DNA of 64,000 nucleotides from Azotobacter vinelandii CA (GTDB taxonomy: Bacteria; Pseudomonadota; Gammaproteobacteria; Pseudomonadales; Pseudomonadaceae), in contig NC_021149.1 in assembly GCF_000380335.1 (NCBI RefSeq), positions 2,408,501 to 2,472,500 on the forward strand, written 5' to 3'. How positions within the stretch are numbered: position 1 is the stretch's first letter; the number at the start of each line of letters is the position of its first letter. This document shows positions 1 to 9,263 of the stretch, piece after piece. The notes beneath the pieces were generated by a model. That model worked only from the letters and a program-made list of their open reading frames with translations, had not been told where the DNA came from and ran no database searches. The position numbers were made by a program, and so were the translations under genes.

Positions 1-610
1 TGCCCATCGCCAGGTTGACGATCAGCAGCGAGGCCACCAGCGGCAGGGCCAGCAGCAGGCCCGAGACGAACAGGGTGCCGCCGTAGCGGGCGAGCATTTC
101 CCAGGCCGAGGGATCGAGGCGCGGCAAGCCGATCGGCAGGCTGGCGAAGGTGCCGGCGAGCAGTTCGAGTTCCAACAGGTGGCCATCGAAGGCCAGGAAC
201 AGCAGCAGCGCGATCGTGTACAGCAGGCGCGAGAGGACCATGCTGTTGGTGCCGGTGTCCGGCGAGAAGAAGGTGGCGAAACCCAGGCCCATCTGCAGGC
301 CGATGATGTCGCCGGCCGTCTGTGCCGCGGCGAAGGTGACGCGCATGACCATGCCGATGGCCAGACCGATCAGCATCTGTTCGACCGTGATGCCCAGGCC
401 CGGCCAGGAGAACAGCGCGACCTCCGGCAGCGGCGGCAGGTTGGGCCCCAGCAGCACGCTCAAAAGTACCGCCAGGGCGATCTTCACGCGGGCCGGTACG
501 CCGCTGTGGCCGAACAGCGGGGTGGCCAGCAGGAAGGCGGTGATCCGGCAGAACGGCCAGAAGAAGGCGAGCAGCCATTGCTGCAGTTGCGCGTAGTCGA
601 CCTCGACCAC
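1..610 (-). CDS. fliR: Flagellar export gate protein FliR (3' end cut by window edge)
   Basis: Inner-membrane component of the flagellar type III export gate, working with FliP, FliQ and FlhB to move rod, hook and filament subunits. About 203 N-terminal residues are visible; the C-terminus lies beyond position 1. The chain is a run of hydrophobic helices typical of FliR, with the family-like stretch AGDIIGLQMGLGFATFF. The start is taken as the GTG at 610-608, three bases after the fliQ stop, giving an N-terminus VVEVDYAQLQQWLL that fits FliR. It is the last visible gene of the leftward fliLMNOPQR operon. The start codon choice is the main uncertainty. Confidence 0.93.
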   Translation of the reverse strand, partial: MVEVDYAQLQQWLLAFFWPFCRITAFLLATPLFGHSGVPARVKIALAVLLSVLLGPNLPPLPEVALFSWPGLGITVEQMLIGLAIGMVMRVTFAAAQTAGDIIGLQMGLGFATFFSPDTGTNSMVLSRLLYTIALLLFLAFDGHLLELELLAGTFASLPIGLPRLDPSAWEMLARYGGTLFVSGLLLALPLVASLLIVNLAMG

Positions 611-612
611 GG

Positions 613-882
613 TCAGCCGAGCATGCCGGGGAGGTTGGCGAACAGTTCCCGGGTGAAGTCGACGATCAACTGGATCATCAACGGGCCGGCCAGTACCAGC
701 ACGGCGAACACCGCGAGAATCTTCGGGATGAACGACAGGGTCATCTCGTTGATCTGGGTGGCCGCCTGGAACAGGCTGACCAGCAGGCCGACCAGCAGCG
801 CGGTGAGCAGCAGCGGGGCAGCGAGGAACAGGGTGACACGCATGCCCTGGTGGGCCAGGTCCATGACCATTTCTGGCGTCAT
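613..882 (-). CDS. fliQ: Flagellar export gate protein FliQ
   Basis: Small inner-membrane export gate subunit of the flagellar type III secretion apparatus. It has 89 residues, the usual family length, with two transmembrane helices (about residues 16-40 and 52-76) and the hallmark segment QAATQINEMTLSFIPK between them. It sits 13 bases after fliP and just before fliR, the standard fliP-Q-R order, so the three are translated from one message. Nothing unusual is seen. Confidence 0.97.
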   Translation of the reverse strand: MTPEMVMDLAHQGMRVTLFLAAPLLLTALLVGLLVSLFQAATQINEMTLSFIPKILAVFAVLVLAGPLMIQLIVDFTRELFANLPGMLG

Positions 883-895
883 CGGGATCGTCTCT

Positions 896-1654
896 CTATA
901 TGTAAAAGCTTTGCGCCAGCGAGCCGATCAGCAACTGCCAGCCATCGACCAGCACGAAAAGCATCAGCTTGAAGGGCAGGGAAATGGTCGCCGGCGGAAC
1001 CATCATCATGCCCAGCGCCATCAGCACGCTGGCCACCACCAGATCGATGATCAGGAAGGGGATGAAGATGGTGAAGCCGATCTGGAAGGCGGTCTTCAGC
1101 TCGCTGGTGACGAAGGCCGGCATCAGCACGCGCAGCGGTACCTGCTCGGGGCCTTCGAGTTCGCCCAGCCTGGCCAGGCGGGCGAACAGCGCCAGGTCGC
1201 TCTCGCGGGTCTGCGCCAGCATGAACTCGCGGAACGGCTGGCTACCGGTTTCGAGGAACTGCTCGAAGCCGATCTCGTCGCGGGAGAAGGGCAGCCAGGC
1301 GCTCTGGTAGGTGCGGTCGAGTACCGGCGACATGATGAACAGGGTGAGGAACAGCGCCAGGCCCAGCAGGACCTGGTTGGGCGGTGCGGCCGGGGTGCCG
1401 ATGGCGGTGCGCAGCAGGCCGAGAACGATGATGATCCGGGTGAAGGCGGTCATCATCAGCAGCAGGGCCGGCAGGAAGGCCATCGAGCTGAGCAGCAGCA
1501 GGGTCTGCAGGCTCAGCGACCATTGCTGGCCGCCGCCGGCCAGCGGCTTGCTGGTGAGGGCGGGCAGGGCGGCCAGGGCGGACGCTGGCAGGCACAGGAT
1601 GAGGCCCAGGGCGGCGGCCGGCCACAGGCCGGGGCGCAGGACGGTCGGATTCAT
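896..1654 (-). CDS. fliP: Flagellar export gate protein FliP
   Basis: Core pore-forming protein of the flagellar export gate. The 252-residue chain starts with a cleavable-type signal peptide ([20 protein letters not shown], then a small-residue region), followed by family helices including [23 protein letters not shown] and a C-terminal segment with [20 protein letters not shown]. The ATG at 1654 is chosen because it gives this signal peptide and overlaps the fliO stop; a longer in-frame extension upstream is out-of-register fliO sequence. Coupled to fliO by a 4-base overlap. Confidence 0.97.
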   Translation of the reverse strand: MNPTVLRPGLWPAAALGLILCLPASALAALPALTSKPLAGGGQQWSLSLQTLLLLSSMAFLPALLLMMTAFTRIIIVLGLLRTAIGTPAAPPNQVLLGLALFLTLFIMSPVLDRTYQSAWLPFSRDEIGFEQFLETGSQPFREFMLAQTRESDLALFARLARLGELEGPEQVPLRVLMPAFVTSELKTAFQIGFTIFIPFLIIDLVVASVLMALGMMMVPPATISLPFKLMLFVLVDGWQLLIGSLAQSFYI

Positions 1655-2073
1655 GGTCGCTCCGGGTTGCCGGTCTCGCGGCCGGACAGGTGCTGCTTGA
1701 GTCGCTCGCTCAGCGCGCTGGCGAAGTCGCCGGCCGGACGGACTGCGCCAGCCCCGCCCCGCGCCTCGACGGGCGGCGCCGGCAGTTCGTGGAGCTTGCT
1801 GATCTGCTGGGCGGTCACGCCGAGCACCAGCCAGGTACCCTGCACCTCGACGATCACCACCCGCTCGCGGGAGCCTAGCAGACTGCTGCCGATCACCCGC
1901 AGGTGCTGGCCGGGCCAGTGGCGGCCGGGGCCGAAACGGCGCAGCAGCCAACTGCAGAGGAAGATCAAACCGACCACCAGGGCCAGGGCCAGGGCGGTCT
2001 TGCCCAGGGCGGCGAGGCCCAGCAGGTTGTCGGCGCCGCCCTTCTCCAGGGCGCTCGTTGCGGCGGCGCTCAT
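1651..2073 (-). CDS. fliO: Flagellar biosynthesis protein FliO
   Basis: Accessory membrane protein that helps FliP assemble in the export gate. It has 140 residues with one N-terminal transmembrane helix (about 27-44, [20 protein letters not shown]) and a cytoplasmic domain with the FliO-type strand pattern [16 protein letters not shown] and [16 protein letters not shown]. The C-terminal tail is Pro/Ala-rich and poorly conserved, as usual. It overlaps fliN at its start and fliP at its end. Confidence 0.93.
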   Translation of the reverse strand: MSAAATSALEKGGADNLLGLAALGKTALALALVVGLIFLCSWLLRRFGPGRHWPGQHLRVIGSSLLGSRERVVIVEVQGTWLVLGVTAQQISKLHELPAPPVEARGGAGAVRPAGDFASALSERLKQHLSGRETGNPERP

Positions 2074-2537
2074 CGGTTGAGCTTCTGCACCCGCTCGGAG
2101 GGGGTGATGATCTCGGTGATGCGGATGCCGTACTTGTCGTCGACCACCACCACCTCGCCCTGGGCGATCAGGTAGCCGTTGATGAGGATGTCCATCGGCT
2201 CGCCGGCCAGGCCGTCCAGTTCGACCACCGAGCCCTGGGCCAGCTCCAGCAACTGCTTGATGGTGATCCGCGTGCGGCCGAGTTCGACGCTGAGCTTGAC
2301 CGGAATGTCCATGATCATGTCCAGGTCGCGCATGCCTTCGGCAGTGGCGCTCTTGCCGAGCGGCTTGAACACGTTCTGGCCGGCGTTCTGCGTGGCCGGC
2401 TCCGGGAGCGTGGCGGCCTGCTCGGCGAGGGCGGCTGCCCAGGGATCGTCCTCGGCCGGTGTGGCGGCCTGTTCGGCCATGGCGCTGGCCCAGTCGTCCT
2501 CCAGGGTGTTCAGGTCGGGTTTTTTCGCGTCAGTCAT
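2070..2537 (-). CDS. fliN: Flagellar C-ring switch protein FliN
   Basis: Cytoplasmic switch-complex protein that, with FliM and FliG, forms the C-ring and sets rotation direction; it also docks the FliH-FliI export ATPase. It has 155 residues. The first 65 or so are an acidic, Ala-rich low-complexity tail. The C-terminal SpoA domain is clear: [20 protein letters not shown], then [20 protein letters not shown] and [17 protein letters not shown]. The start overlaps the fliM stop by 8 bases, indicating translational coupling. Confidence 0.97.
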   Translation of the reverse strand: MTDAKKPDLNTLEDDWASAMAEQAATPAEDDPWAAALAEQAATLPEPATQNAGQNVFKPLGKSATAEGMRDLDMIMDIPVKLSVELGRTRITIKQLLELAQGSVVELDGLAGEPMDILINGYLIAQGEVVVVDDKYGIRITEIITPSERVQKLNR

Positions 2538-3582
2538 GGTGGGGTTCCTTGGCGGCGGGCAGGCTGCCCTTGATGAACCGCTCGGTCGTCGCGCCGGCGT
2601 TGGCGGATGAATGGTCGATCAGTTCCTTTACCTGCAGGGCGCGCTGGCCGTTCCGGCTGCCGTACTCGCAGCGCATCACCGGTACGCCGTCGACCCGGGC
2701 GACGACCGTCTCCGGCAGTTCGATGGGCAACACGTCGCCGACCTTGAGCGCCATGACCTGGCCGATGCACAGGTCGATGCCGGCGAAGTCGGCGATCAGC
2801 TCGATCTGCGACTGCTTGATCTCGCTGGCCATGCGCTTGCCCCACTGGCGCTCCTCGTCCGGGTGGCTGTCGTTGAGCGGCCCGTTGAGCAGGCTGCGCA
2901 ACGGCTCGATCATCAGGTAAGGCATGACGATGTTGAAGTCGCTGGCCAGGTTGCCCACTTCCAGGTGGAAGGTGCTGTTGATGACGATCTCGTTGGGTGA
3001 GCTGGTGATGTTGGCGAACTTGGCCTGCATCTCCGAGCGCAGGTAGTCGATCTCCAGCGGGTACACCGACTTCCAGGCGCTCTGGTAGGCCTCCAGGGCC
3101 AGCCCCAGCAGGCGGCGGATGATGCGCTGCTCGGTGTGGGTGAATTCGCGCCCCTCGGACTTGGTGAGGAAGCGGCCATCGCCACCGAACAGGTTGTCCA
3201 CCACCATGAACACCAGGCTCGGCGGAAAGACCACCAGCGCCGTGCCGCGCAGGGGCTTCATGGCCAGCAGGTTGATGTTGGTCGGTACCGGCACGTTGCG
3301 CGCGAAGTCGCTGTAGCTCTGATAGCGCACGCTGTCGACGGTGATGTCGGCGCTGCGGCGGATCAGGTTGAACAGGCTCATGCGGAAGTAGCGGGCGAAA
3401 CGCTCGTTGATGATGTCCAGCGCATGCAGGCGCTCGCGGATCACCCGGTGCTGGGTGGCCGGATTGTAGGGACGGATGCGCTGGGTGTCGGCGGGTTCGC
3501 TGGGCGAGCTGTCTTCCTCGCCGCTGACTCCCTTGAGCAGCGCGTCGATCTCTTCCTGGGAGAGCAGATCGTCTTGGGCCAT
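2530..3582 (-). CDS. fliM: Flagellar motor switch protein FliM
   Basis: C-ring protein that binds CheY-phosphate and transmits the signal to FliG. It has 350 residues. The N-terminal CheY-binding peptide is present (MAQDDLLSQEEIDALLKG), followed by the CheC-like middle domain containing the FliG-binding GGDGRF motif (about residue 130) and a C-terminal SpoA domain ending near LQVKELI. It lies 6 bases after fliL and overlaps fliN. It appears intact, in contrast to fliG in the neighbouring operon. Confidence 0.98.
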   Translation of the reverse strand: MAQDDLLSQEEIDALLKGVSGEEDSSPSEPADTQRIRPYNPATQHRVIRERLHALDIINERFARYFRMSLFNLIRRSADITVDSVRYQSYSDFARNVPVPTNINLLAMKPLRGTALVVFPPSLVFMVVDNLFGGDGRFLTKSEGREFTHTEQRIIRRLLGLALEAYQSAWKSVYPLEIDYLRSEMQAKFANITSSPNEIVINSTFHLEVGNLASDFNIVMPYLMIEPLRSLLNGPLNDSHPDEERQWGKRMASEIKQSQIELIADFAGIDLCIGQVMALKVGDVLPIELPETVVARVDGVPVMRCEYGSRNGQRALQVKELIDHSSANAGATTERFIKGSLPAAKEPHHD

Positions 3583-3588
3583 GGGCGG

Positions 3589-4077
3589 CTACTGCACGAT
3601 GAAATCGGTGTAGAGGACGTCGGTCACCCGCAGGGTCGGCTGCGGCGTGGCCATGGGCTGCTGGAGCATCTCGAGGATCTTCGCCGAGAGCTGGTCCTTG
3701 CCGTTGGGGGTCATCAGCTCGGCGGCGGTCTGCGCGGTGAACAGCTTGAGCAGGCGGCTGCGCAGTTGCGGCATGTAGCGCTTGAGGAATTCCTCGCTGG
3801 CCTTGTCCGTCACCTGCAGGGAAAGGCCGACATAGAGCAGGCGCTCCTCGCGCTGCTCGCCGCGCAGGTTGACGGTGAAGGGGCTGATGGGCACGAAGAT
3901 CGGCGCCGGGAGCGGCTCGGCGGCCGCCTCGGCATCGCTGTCGGCCCCGGCGTGCGCGCCCTTGTTCATGAGGAAGTACACGCCCGCGGCGCTGCCGCCG
4001 GCGGCGATCAGCACCAGAAGGATCGCCAGCAGCCAGTTGACCTTGCCGCTGCCGCGTGCAGGAGGGGTTTTGCTCAT
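3589..4077 (-). CDS. fliL: Flagellar basal body-associated protein FliL
   Basis: Single-pass inner-membrane protein that surrounds the stator and supports torque. It has 162 residues: a short cytoplasmic N-terminus, one transmembrane helix (about 14-36, NWLLAILLVLIAAGGSAAGVY), an acidic linker (ADSDAEAAAE), and a periplasmic domain with the FliL pattern LLYVGLSLQVTD and a C-terminal TDVLYTDFIVQ. It is the first gene of the fliLMNOPQR operon, so the operon promoter should lie in 4078-4266. Confidence 0.96.
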   Translation of the reverse strand: MSKTPPARGSGKVNWLLAILLVLIAAGGSAAGVYFLMNKGAHAGADSDAEAAAEPLPAPIFVPISPFTVNLRGEQREERLLYVGLSLQVTDKASEEFLKRYMPQLRSRLLKLFTAQTAAELMTPNGKDQLSAKILEMLQQPMATPQPTLRVTDVLYTDFIVQ

Positions 4078-4266
4078 TGCGTGTGCCCTTGAGGGAGGTC
4101 GACTCGTTCGGAGAGGAAAAAAAGTATGCCGATGGGGGCTCGGCTCCGATGGGGCGATAAGACCCTGCTATCGCACGCATCTTGTTGTTTTGCCTGGCGG
4201 CCGGTGGATGGCGTGTAGCGGACGGCCGGTGGCGGAGCGCGGTTCCGTCCGGCCGTTTCGTTCCCG
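4078..4266. other. Intergenic region between fliK and fliL
   Basis: A 189-base spacer between two leftward flagellar operons. It must contain the end of the fliFGHIJK message and the start region of fliLMNOPQR. I see no convincing sigma-28 promoter and no clear rho-independent terminator; no gene is supported here. Confidence 0.5.
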
Positions 4267-5652
4267 TCAGGCGTACAGGTCGATACCTTCGAGGCGGAGC
4301 GGCCTCGGCGCGACGGTTTCGGGCGATCCGGGCACGGCTTCCTCGTTACCTCCGCCCGCCGGGCTCGTGCCGCCGCTCCAGCTCGCCGGGCGCTCGTCCC
4401 GCTGCTGTTGCTGGCGCTCGCCGACCGAGGTTTCGCCCAGGGCGATGCCCTGCTCGGCGAGGGCTTCGCGCAGTTGCGGAATGGCCTGCTCGACCGCCGC
4501 GCGGACCTGCGGGTGGGCGGAGAGGAACTGCGCCTGGGCGCCCGACTCGCCGATCTTGAGGCTGATCGACAGCGGGCCGAGTTCGGCCGGATGCAGGTGC
4601 AGTTCGATTTCCCGCTCGCCGCGCTGTTGCAGGCCGAGCAGGTGCTGGCCAAGGCCGCGCTGCCATTCGGGGCTGGCCAGCGGCGCCGTCAGGCTGGCGG
4701 CTGTGGAGGCGCCAGCCGTGGCGGGACTGCTTGTCGCCGTGCCGCCGGCGGACAGGCTGGCGCCGGCGAGCGGGAAGGTGGCGCCATCGGCCGTGCTTGC
4801 CAGGCTGGGAGCGAGGTTTTCGCCCGCCCAGGCGCCTTCGGCGGGCGTCGGTGCGGGACCGCTCTGCCCGGCGGCGGATTCGGGCCGGCCCTGGCTGGCG
4901 GCGACCGGCGCGTCGGGCAGTGCCGGCCCGTCCTGCTCGACAGCGGCGGAAGCCGCCTGGCCGGAGGATTGCGCGGCATTCGCCGGGGTGCCCGGGGTTG
5001 TCGCGCCAGCCGGCAGCGGAGACGAGGTGAACTGCGCCGGCTGGCCGGGGGCGTGCGCGATGTTCGCCGGGACGCCCATGGTTACCGTGGCGGCCGTAGC
5101 GCCGGCCGTCGGCGGAGACTGGGTGACTTGCGCCGGCTGGCCGGCCGGGGCCGCTCCGGCGGCGCCGGGGAGCGGCAGTTGTCCGGCGCTCTCGATCGCC
5201 TGCAGGCGCGAGCGGATGCGCTGCAGGTCGTCGGAACTGTCGCTTTGCGCGAGGCTCGGGGCGGCGGCGGCCGGTAGTGCCGGAGTCGACGGGAGCGGGG
5301 CTTGCAGGAGCATGGCCACCTGCTCGGCAACGGTATCTTCAGGGAGTTCGTCCGCGTGCACCGGGGCCTCTTCCTGTGCCTCGGGCACAGCGGCCGAACC
5401 TGCCAGGGACAGGCTCGGCAAGACGGACGCCGATATGGCGAGGGGCATCGGTGCGGCGAGGAGCGTTGCGGCCGGCGTTTGCGCGTCAGCGGCGCGCGGG
5501 GAAGTGGGCTGGGCGGCGGCCGCGCTGGGCGCCTGGCGGCCGGCCGCCTGTTCGAGGCTGCGGGCGAAGTCGCCGCCGTTGGCGGCAGGCGAAGGGCTTG
5601 GTGGCGCGCTTGTCGCGGCGCCGGACATGGCCGTCAGGGCGATGATATCCAT
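4267..5652 (-). CDS. fliK: Flagellar hook-length control protein FliK
   Basis: Secreted molecular ruler that measures hook length and flips the FlhB specificity switch. It has 461 residues. The first 320 or so are low-complexity Ala/Pro/Gly/Ser sequence as in other FliK proteins. The C-terminal hook-control domain is recognisable: EIELHLHPAELGPLSISLKI, then QAQFLSAHPQVRAAVEQAIPQLREALAEQGI. The tail is Gly/Pro-rich. It is the last gene of the leftward operon that starts with fliF, 9 bases after fliJ. A second FliK-like gene lies at 13856-14956. Confidence 0.93.
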   Translation of the reverse strand: MDIIALTAMSGAATSAPPSPSPAANGGDFARSLEQAAGRQAPSAAAAQPTSPRAADAQTPAATLLAAPMPLAISASVLPSLSLAGSAAVPEAQEEAPVHADELPEDTVAEQVAMLLQAPLPSTPALPAAAAPSLAQSDSSDDLQRIRSRLQAIESAGQLPLPGAAGAAPAGQPAQVTQSPPTAGATAATVTMGVPANIAHAPGQPAQFTSSPLPAGATTPGTPANAAQSSGQAASAAVEQDGPALPDAPVAASQGRPESAAGQSGPAPTPAEGAWAGENLAPSLASTADGATFPLAGASLSAGGTATSSPATAGASTAASLTAPLASPEWQRGLGQHLLGLQQRGEREIELHLHPAELGPLSISLKIGESGAQAQFLSAHPQVRAAVEQAIPQLREALAEQGIALGETSVGERQQQQRDERPASWSGGTSPAGGGNEEAVPGSPETVAPRPLRLEGIDLYA

Positions 5653-5661
5653 GGGGACCTC

Positions 5662-6132
5662 TTACAGGCTGCTGTCGGTCGGGAAGCTGGAAGCACCTTG
5701 GCGCAGGCGCAACTGGGCGCTGGTTTCGTCGCTGCGGCGCTGTTCGGCGCGGTTCTCGCGCAACTGACCGAGCCGGGCGCGGCGCTCGACCAGGGTGTCG
5801 TAGGAGTTCAGCTTGCGACGCTGCTCCTGCCAGTGCCGCTGGCTGTGGTCGACCTGCCGGCGCTGCGCGTCGAGGGTCTGCACGGCGCGCTGGATGGCGT
5901 CGTCCAGCGAGCCCAGGAAGGCCCGGTAGTTGTGCAGGCTGGCCGGGGCGATGCCTTGCTGCATGGCCTGCTGCAAGCGCTGGCGATACTCCTGGCGGTA
6001 ATGTTCGAGGGTGTTCATCTGTTCCTGGGCCTGCCGCTGGGTACGGCGCTGGTCGGCCAGGGTGCGGCCGGCGGCCTCCAGGGCTTCGCGGGTCAGATCG
6101 ATGAGGGTGTCGAGCGCGCTGGTCGTGGACAT
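5662..6132 (-). CDS. fliJ: Flagellar export chaperone FliJ
   Basis: Soluble coiled-coil stalk protein of the export ATPase complex, resembling the gamma subunit of F1-ATPase. It has 156 residues, slightly above the typical length of about 147. It is highly charged and Gln/Arg-rich with heptad character throughout, for example AGRTLADQRRTQRQAQEQMN and a second helix ending near RLGQLRENRAEQRR. It lies directly after fliI and before fliK, the standard order. Identity rests on position and coiled-coil character more than on strong motifs. Confidence 0.9.
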   Translation of the reverse strand: MSTTSALDTLIDLTREALEAAGRTLADQRRTQRQAQEQMNTLEHYRQEYRQRLQQAMQQGIAPASLHNYRAFLGSLDDAIQRAVQTLDAQRRQVDHSQRHWQEQRRKLNSYDTLVERRARLGQLRENRAEQRRSDETSAQLRLRQGASSFPTDSSL

Positions 6133-6161
6133 AGCGGGTCACCTGCCTTGCCTGCACGGCG

Positions 6162-7541
6162 TCATGGGGTGGGAATCACGGCGTTGAGCGCCTTGAGCGT
6201 CTCCTCGATGCCGGCGCGCTCGTCGATGCGCTGCTGGAGGAAGCGTTCGAGCTGCGGATAGAGGTTCACCGCGCGGTCCAGTTGCGGGTCGTGGCCGGGA
6301 GCGTAGGCGCCGACGCTGATCAGGTCGCGGTTGCGCTGGTAGCGGGAGAGCGATTGCTTGAACTGCTGGGCTTTGCGCTGCTGCGCGTCGTCGACGATGG
6401 CGGTCATCGCCCGGCTGATCGAGGCCTCGATGTCGATGGCCGGGTAGTGGCCGCTTTCCGCCAGGGCCCTCGAGAGCACGATGTGGCCGTCGAGGATCGC
6501 CCGCGCCGAGTCGGCGATCGGGTCCTGCTGGTCGTCGCCTTCGCTGAGCACGGTGTAGAAGGCGGTGATCGAGCCGCCGCCGCGCGGTCCGTTGCCGGTG
6601 CGCTCGACCAGCCTGGGCAGCTTGGCGAACACCGACGGCGGATAGCCCTTGGTGGCCGGCGGCTCGCCGATGGCCAGGGCGATCTCGCGCTGGGCCATGG
6701 CGTAGCGGGTCAGCGAGTCCATGATCAGCAGCACGTCGCGGCCGGCATCGCGAAAGTCCTCGGCCAGCCGGGTGGCGTAGGCGGCGCCCTGCAGGCGCTG
6801 CAGTGGCGAATTGTCGGCCGGGGCGGCGACCACCACCGAGCGGCGCAGGCCTTCCGCGCCGAGGATGTTGTCGATGAAGTCCTGCACCTCGCGGCCGCGC
6901 TCGCCGATCAGCCCGACCACGATGACGTCGGCGCGGGTGTAGCGCGCCATCATGCCGAGCAGCACCGACTTGCCGACCCCGGAACCGGCGAACAGGCCCA
7001 TGCGCTGGCCGCGGCCGACGCTGAGCAGGCCGTTGATGGCGCGGATGCCGACGTCGATCTGGCGGTCGATGGGCGCCCGGTGCAGCGGGTTCAGCGGCGG
7101 GGTGTGCAGGCTGGCGTGGTGCACCCCGTCCAGCGGGCCCAGGCCGTCGAGCGGCTGGCCGCTGCTGTCGACGACCCGGCCGAGCAGGCGTTCGCCGAGC
7201 GGAAAGCGCCGCGCGCCGAGGGCGTCGCCGCCTTCGCCGAGCGGGAACACCCGGGCGCCCGGACGCAGGCCGGCGATCTCCTCCAGCGGCATGAGGAACA
7301 GGCGCTCGCCGGCGAAGCCGACCACTTCGGCCTCGGCCTGGCGCGCCTCGCCGCCGGGCTGGGCGGCCAGTTCGATGCGGCACACGCCGCCCAGCGGGAT
7401 GTCCAGGCCGACGGCTTCGAGGACCATGCCGGTGGCCCGCACGATGCGCCCGCTGCGCCGGTACGGCGGCAGCTCGTCGAGGCGCCGCTGCAGGCCGTCG
7501 AGAGCCTGCGCCCAGTGCTGTCGATGGGGATTGGCGGTCAC
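6162..7541 (-). CDS. fliI: Flagellum-specific export ATPase FliI
   Basis: Cytoplasmic hexameric ATPase that energises substrate unfolding for flagellar export. It has 459 residues. The Walker A motif GSGVGKS is at about 171-177, Walker [21 protein letters not shown] follows, and the F1-beta-like core [14 protein letters not shown] is intact. The GTG start at 7541 is chosen because it overlaps the fliH stop (GTGA) and gives the right length; a longer in-frame reading upstream runs into fliH. It is coupled to fliH and precedes fliJ. Confidence 0.97.
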   Translation of the reverse strand: MTANPHRQHWAQALDGLQRRLDELPPYRRSGRIVRATGMVLEAVGLDIPLGGVCRIELAAQPGGEARQAEAEVVGFAGERLFLMPLEEIAGLRPGARVFPLGEGGDALGARRFPLGERLLGRVVDSSGQPLDGLGPLDGVHHASLHTPPLNPLHRAPIDRQIDVGIRAINGLLSVGRGQRMGLFAGSGVGKSVLLGMMARYTRADVIVVGLIGERGREVQDFIDNILGAEGLRRSVVVAAPADNSPLQRLQGAAYATRLAEDFRDAGRDVLLIMDSLTRYAMAQREIALAIGEPPATKGYPPSVFAKLPRLVERTGNGPRGGGSITAFYTVLSEGDDQQDPIADSARAILDGHIVLSRALAESGHYPAIDIEASISRAMTAIVDDAQQRKAQQFKQSLSRYQRNRDLISVGAYAPGHDPQLDRAVNLYPQLERFLQQRIDERAGIEETLKALNAVIPTP

Positions 7542-8275
7542 GTCGCGAATTCCTCGCCGGCCGCCGGCACGGCGGGACGCTTGCGCACCTGGCGGACGAT
7601 CGCCGCCCAGCGGCTTTCCCAGGTGGCGTCGAGATCGCCGCTCTGGCTGGTCGCCCGGCAGCCGCCGCGGGTGATCAGGGCGTCCGGCTGGAGCTGCCAG
7701 CCGGCGGCCTCCAGTTCGGCGCCGAGCTGCTCGCGGACCACTTGCAGGTCGGCCGGATGCAGCCACAGGCGCGGCCTGCCGGCAAGCGGCGGTTCGCTGT
7801 GCAGCAGGGCGCGGACGGTCGGCAGGATGTGCTCGGGCTCGACCCGCAGCGCCTCGCCGGCCAGTTGCCGGGCGCCGGCCAGGGCCAGCTCGACCAGTTG
7901 CTCGGCGATCTCTCCGTCGAGCTGGGCGAGCGCCTGCTCGAAGCTCTGCGCCAGGGCGCGCAGCGGTTCCGCGGCTTCGCGGATCTTCTCCTGCAGGGCC
8001 CGCTCGCCGGCCTGGCGGCCTTCTTCCAGGCCCTGCGCGTGACCGTCCGTCCGGCCGGCGGCGAAACCCTCCTCGTACCCCTGGCGACGGGCCTCCTCGC
8101 GGACCTGTTCGCGCAGCGCCTTGAGTTCGGCGTCGCGCTTGAAGGCCTGCTGGCGCTGGACCTCGCGACGCTGCCGTTCGGGGTCGGGCCGGGCGTCGTG
8201 CGGACGGCCCAACTCGTCCATCCGCCAGGGACGCCAGGGGGCGCCGTCGCGCGACCAGGACGGTTGATCAGACAT
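7538..8275 (-). CDS. fliH: Flagellar export ATPase regulator FliH
   Basis: Peripheral stator-like protein that dimerises, binds FliI and tethers it to the C-ring. It has 245 residues. The N-terminus has the aromatic/Trp-rich stretch [18 protein letters not shown] often used for C-ring docking. The middle holds the Gly-xxx-Gly helix repeats ([20 protein letters not shown], about residues 67-86) typical of FliH. The C-terminal domain resembles the V/F-ATPase E subunit. It overlaps fliG at its start and fliI at its end. Confidence 0.96.
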   Translation of the reverse strand: MSDQPSWSRDGAPWRPWRMDELGRPHDARPDPERQRREVQRQQAFKRDAELKALREQVREEARRQGYEEGFAAGRTDGHAQGLEEGRQAGERALQEKIREAAEPLRALAQSFEQALAQLDGEIAEQLVELALAGARQLAGEALRVEPEHILPTVRALLHSEPPLAGRPRLWLHPADLQVVREQLGAELEAAGWQLQPDALITRGGCRATSQSGDLDATWESRWAAIVRQVRKRPAVPAAGEEFAT

Positions 8276-9263
8276 AGGCGTCGTCTCCGCCGCCGAGCAC
8301 TATCTCGCCGCTGTCGGCCAGGCGGCGGACGATCTGCAGGATCGCCTTCTGCTCGGCCTCGACCTGGGAGATGCGGATCGGCCCGCGCGCCTCCATGTCT
8401 TCCCGCAGCAGTTGGGCGGCCCGGTTCGACATGTTCGCCAGGAACTTGTCGAGCAGCGCCGGCGGGGCGCCCTTGAGGGCGATGACCAGGGAGTTGCTCT
8501 CCACCTGGTTGAGGATCAACTGGATGCTGCGGTCGTCCAGTTCCAGCAGGTTCTCGAACAGGAACATCTCGTCGAGGATCTTCTGCGCCAGGTCTTCGTT
8601 GTGGGCGCGCACGGTCTGGATGGCGATTTCCTCGAAGGTCGAGTTCATCAGGTTGAGGATTTCCGCCGCGGTCCTCACGCCGCCCATCTTGCTGCGCTTG
8701 AGGTTCTGGCCGTCGAGCATGCCGCCGAGCACTTCGGTCAGCTCGTGCAGGGCGATTGGCTGCACGCCGCTGAAGGTGGCGATGCGCAGGATGATGTCGT
8801 TGCGCAGGCGCTCGTCGAACAGCTCCAGCACGTCGGCGGCCTGGTGGCGCTCCAGGTGCACCAGGATGGTGGCGATGATCTGCGGGTGTTCGTCGCGGAT
8901 CATCTCGGCGACCGCCGAGGCCTCCATCAGGTTCAGCTTGTCGATGCCGCTGCCGGTGTTGGTGCTTTCCAGGATGTCGTCGATCAGGCTGGCCGCCCGC
9001 TCGCTGCCCAGGGCCTTGGTCAGCACGGCGCGGATGTGTTCGCTGGACTGGATGCTGATTGCCGCGTACTGCTCGGTCTCGTCCATGAACTCTTCGAGCA
9101 CCTGGCGCATCTCCTCGTGCGACACCTAGCTGAGGCGGGCCATCTCCGTGCCGATCGCCTGCACATCCTGGTTGGGCAGGTACTTGAAGACTTCGGCCGC
9201 GCTGTCCTCGTCGAGGGACAGCAGGAGGATCGCGCTGCGCCGTGCGCCGGTCATTTCAGTCAT
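8268..9263 (-). pseudogene. fliG: Flagellar motor switch protein FliG, interrupted by an amber codon at codon 46
   Basis: FliG links the FliF MS-ring to the C-ring and takes torque from MotA. Reading from the ATG at 9263, which overlaps the fliF stop as ATGA, gives a normal FliG N-terminus (MTEMTGARRSAILLLSLDED...). The frame then hits TAG at 9128-9126, after ...GTEMARLS. The next codons [13 protein letters not shown] continue in the same frame into an otherwise perfect FliG to the canonical end GGGDDAYV; homologues have Gln at the stop position, so this looks like CAG to TAG. Reinitiation at the adjacent GTG (9125) would give 285 residues lacking the FliF-binding start, with no well-placed ribosome site. 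Full length would be 331 residues. A sequencing error or amber suppression is possible. Confidence 0.9.

Noticed and set aside
179-2080. 633-residue open frame on the plus strand across fliR-fliO
   Set aside because: Low-complexity, Gln/Arg/His-rich translation antisense to well-supported flagellar genes; an artefact of high GC.
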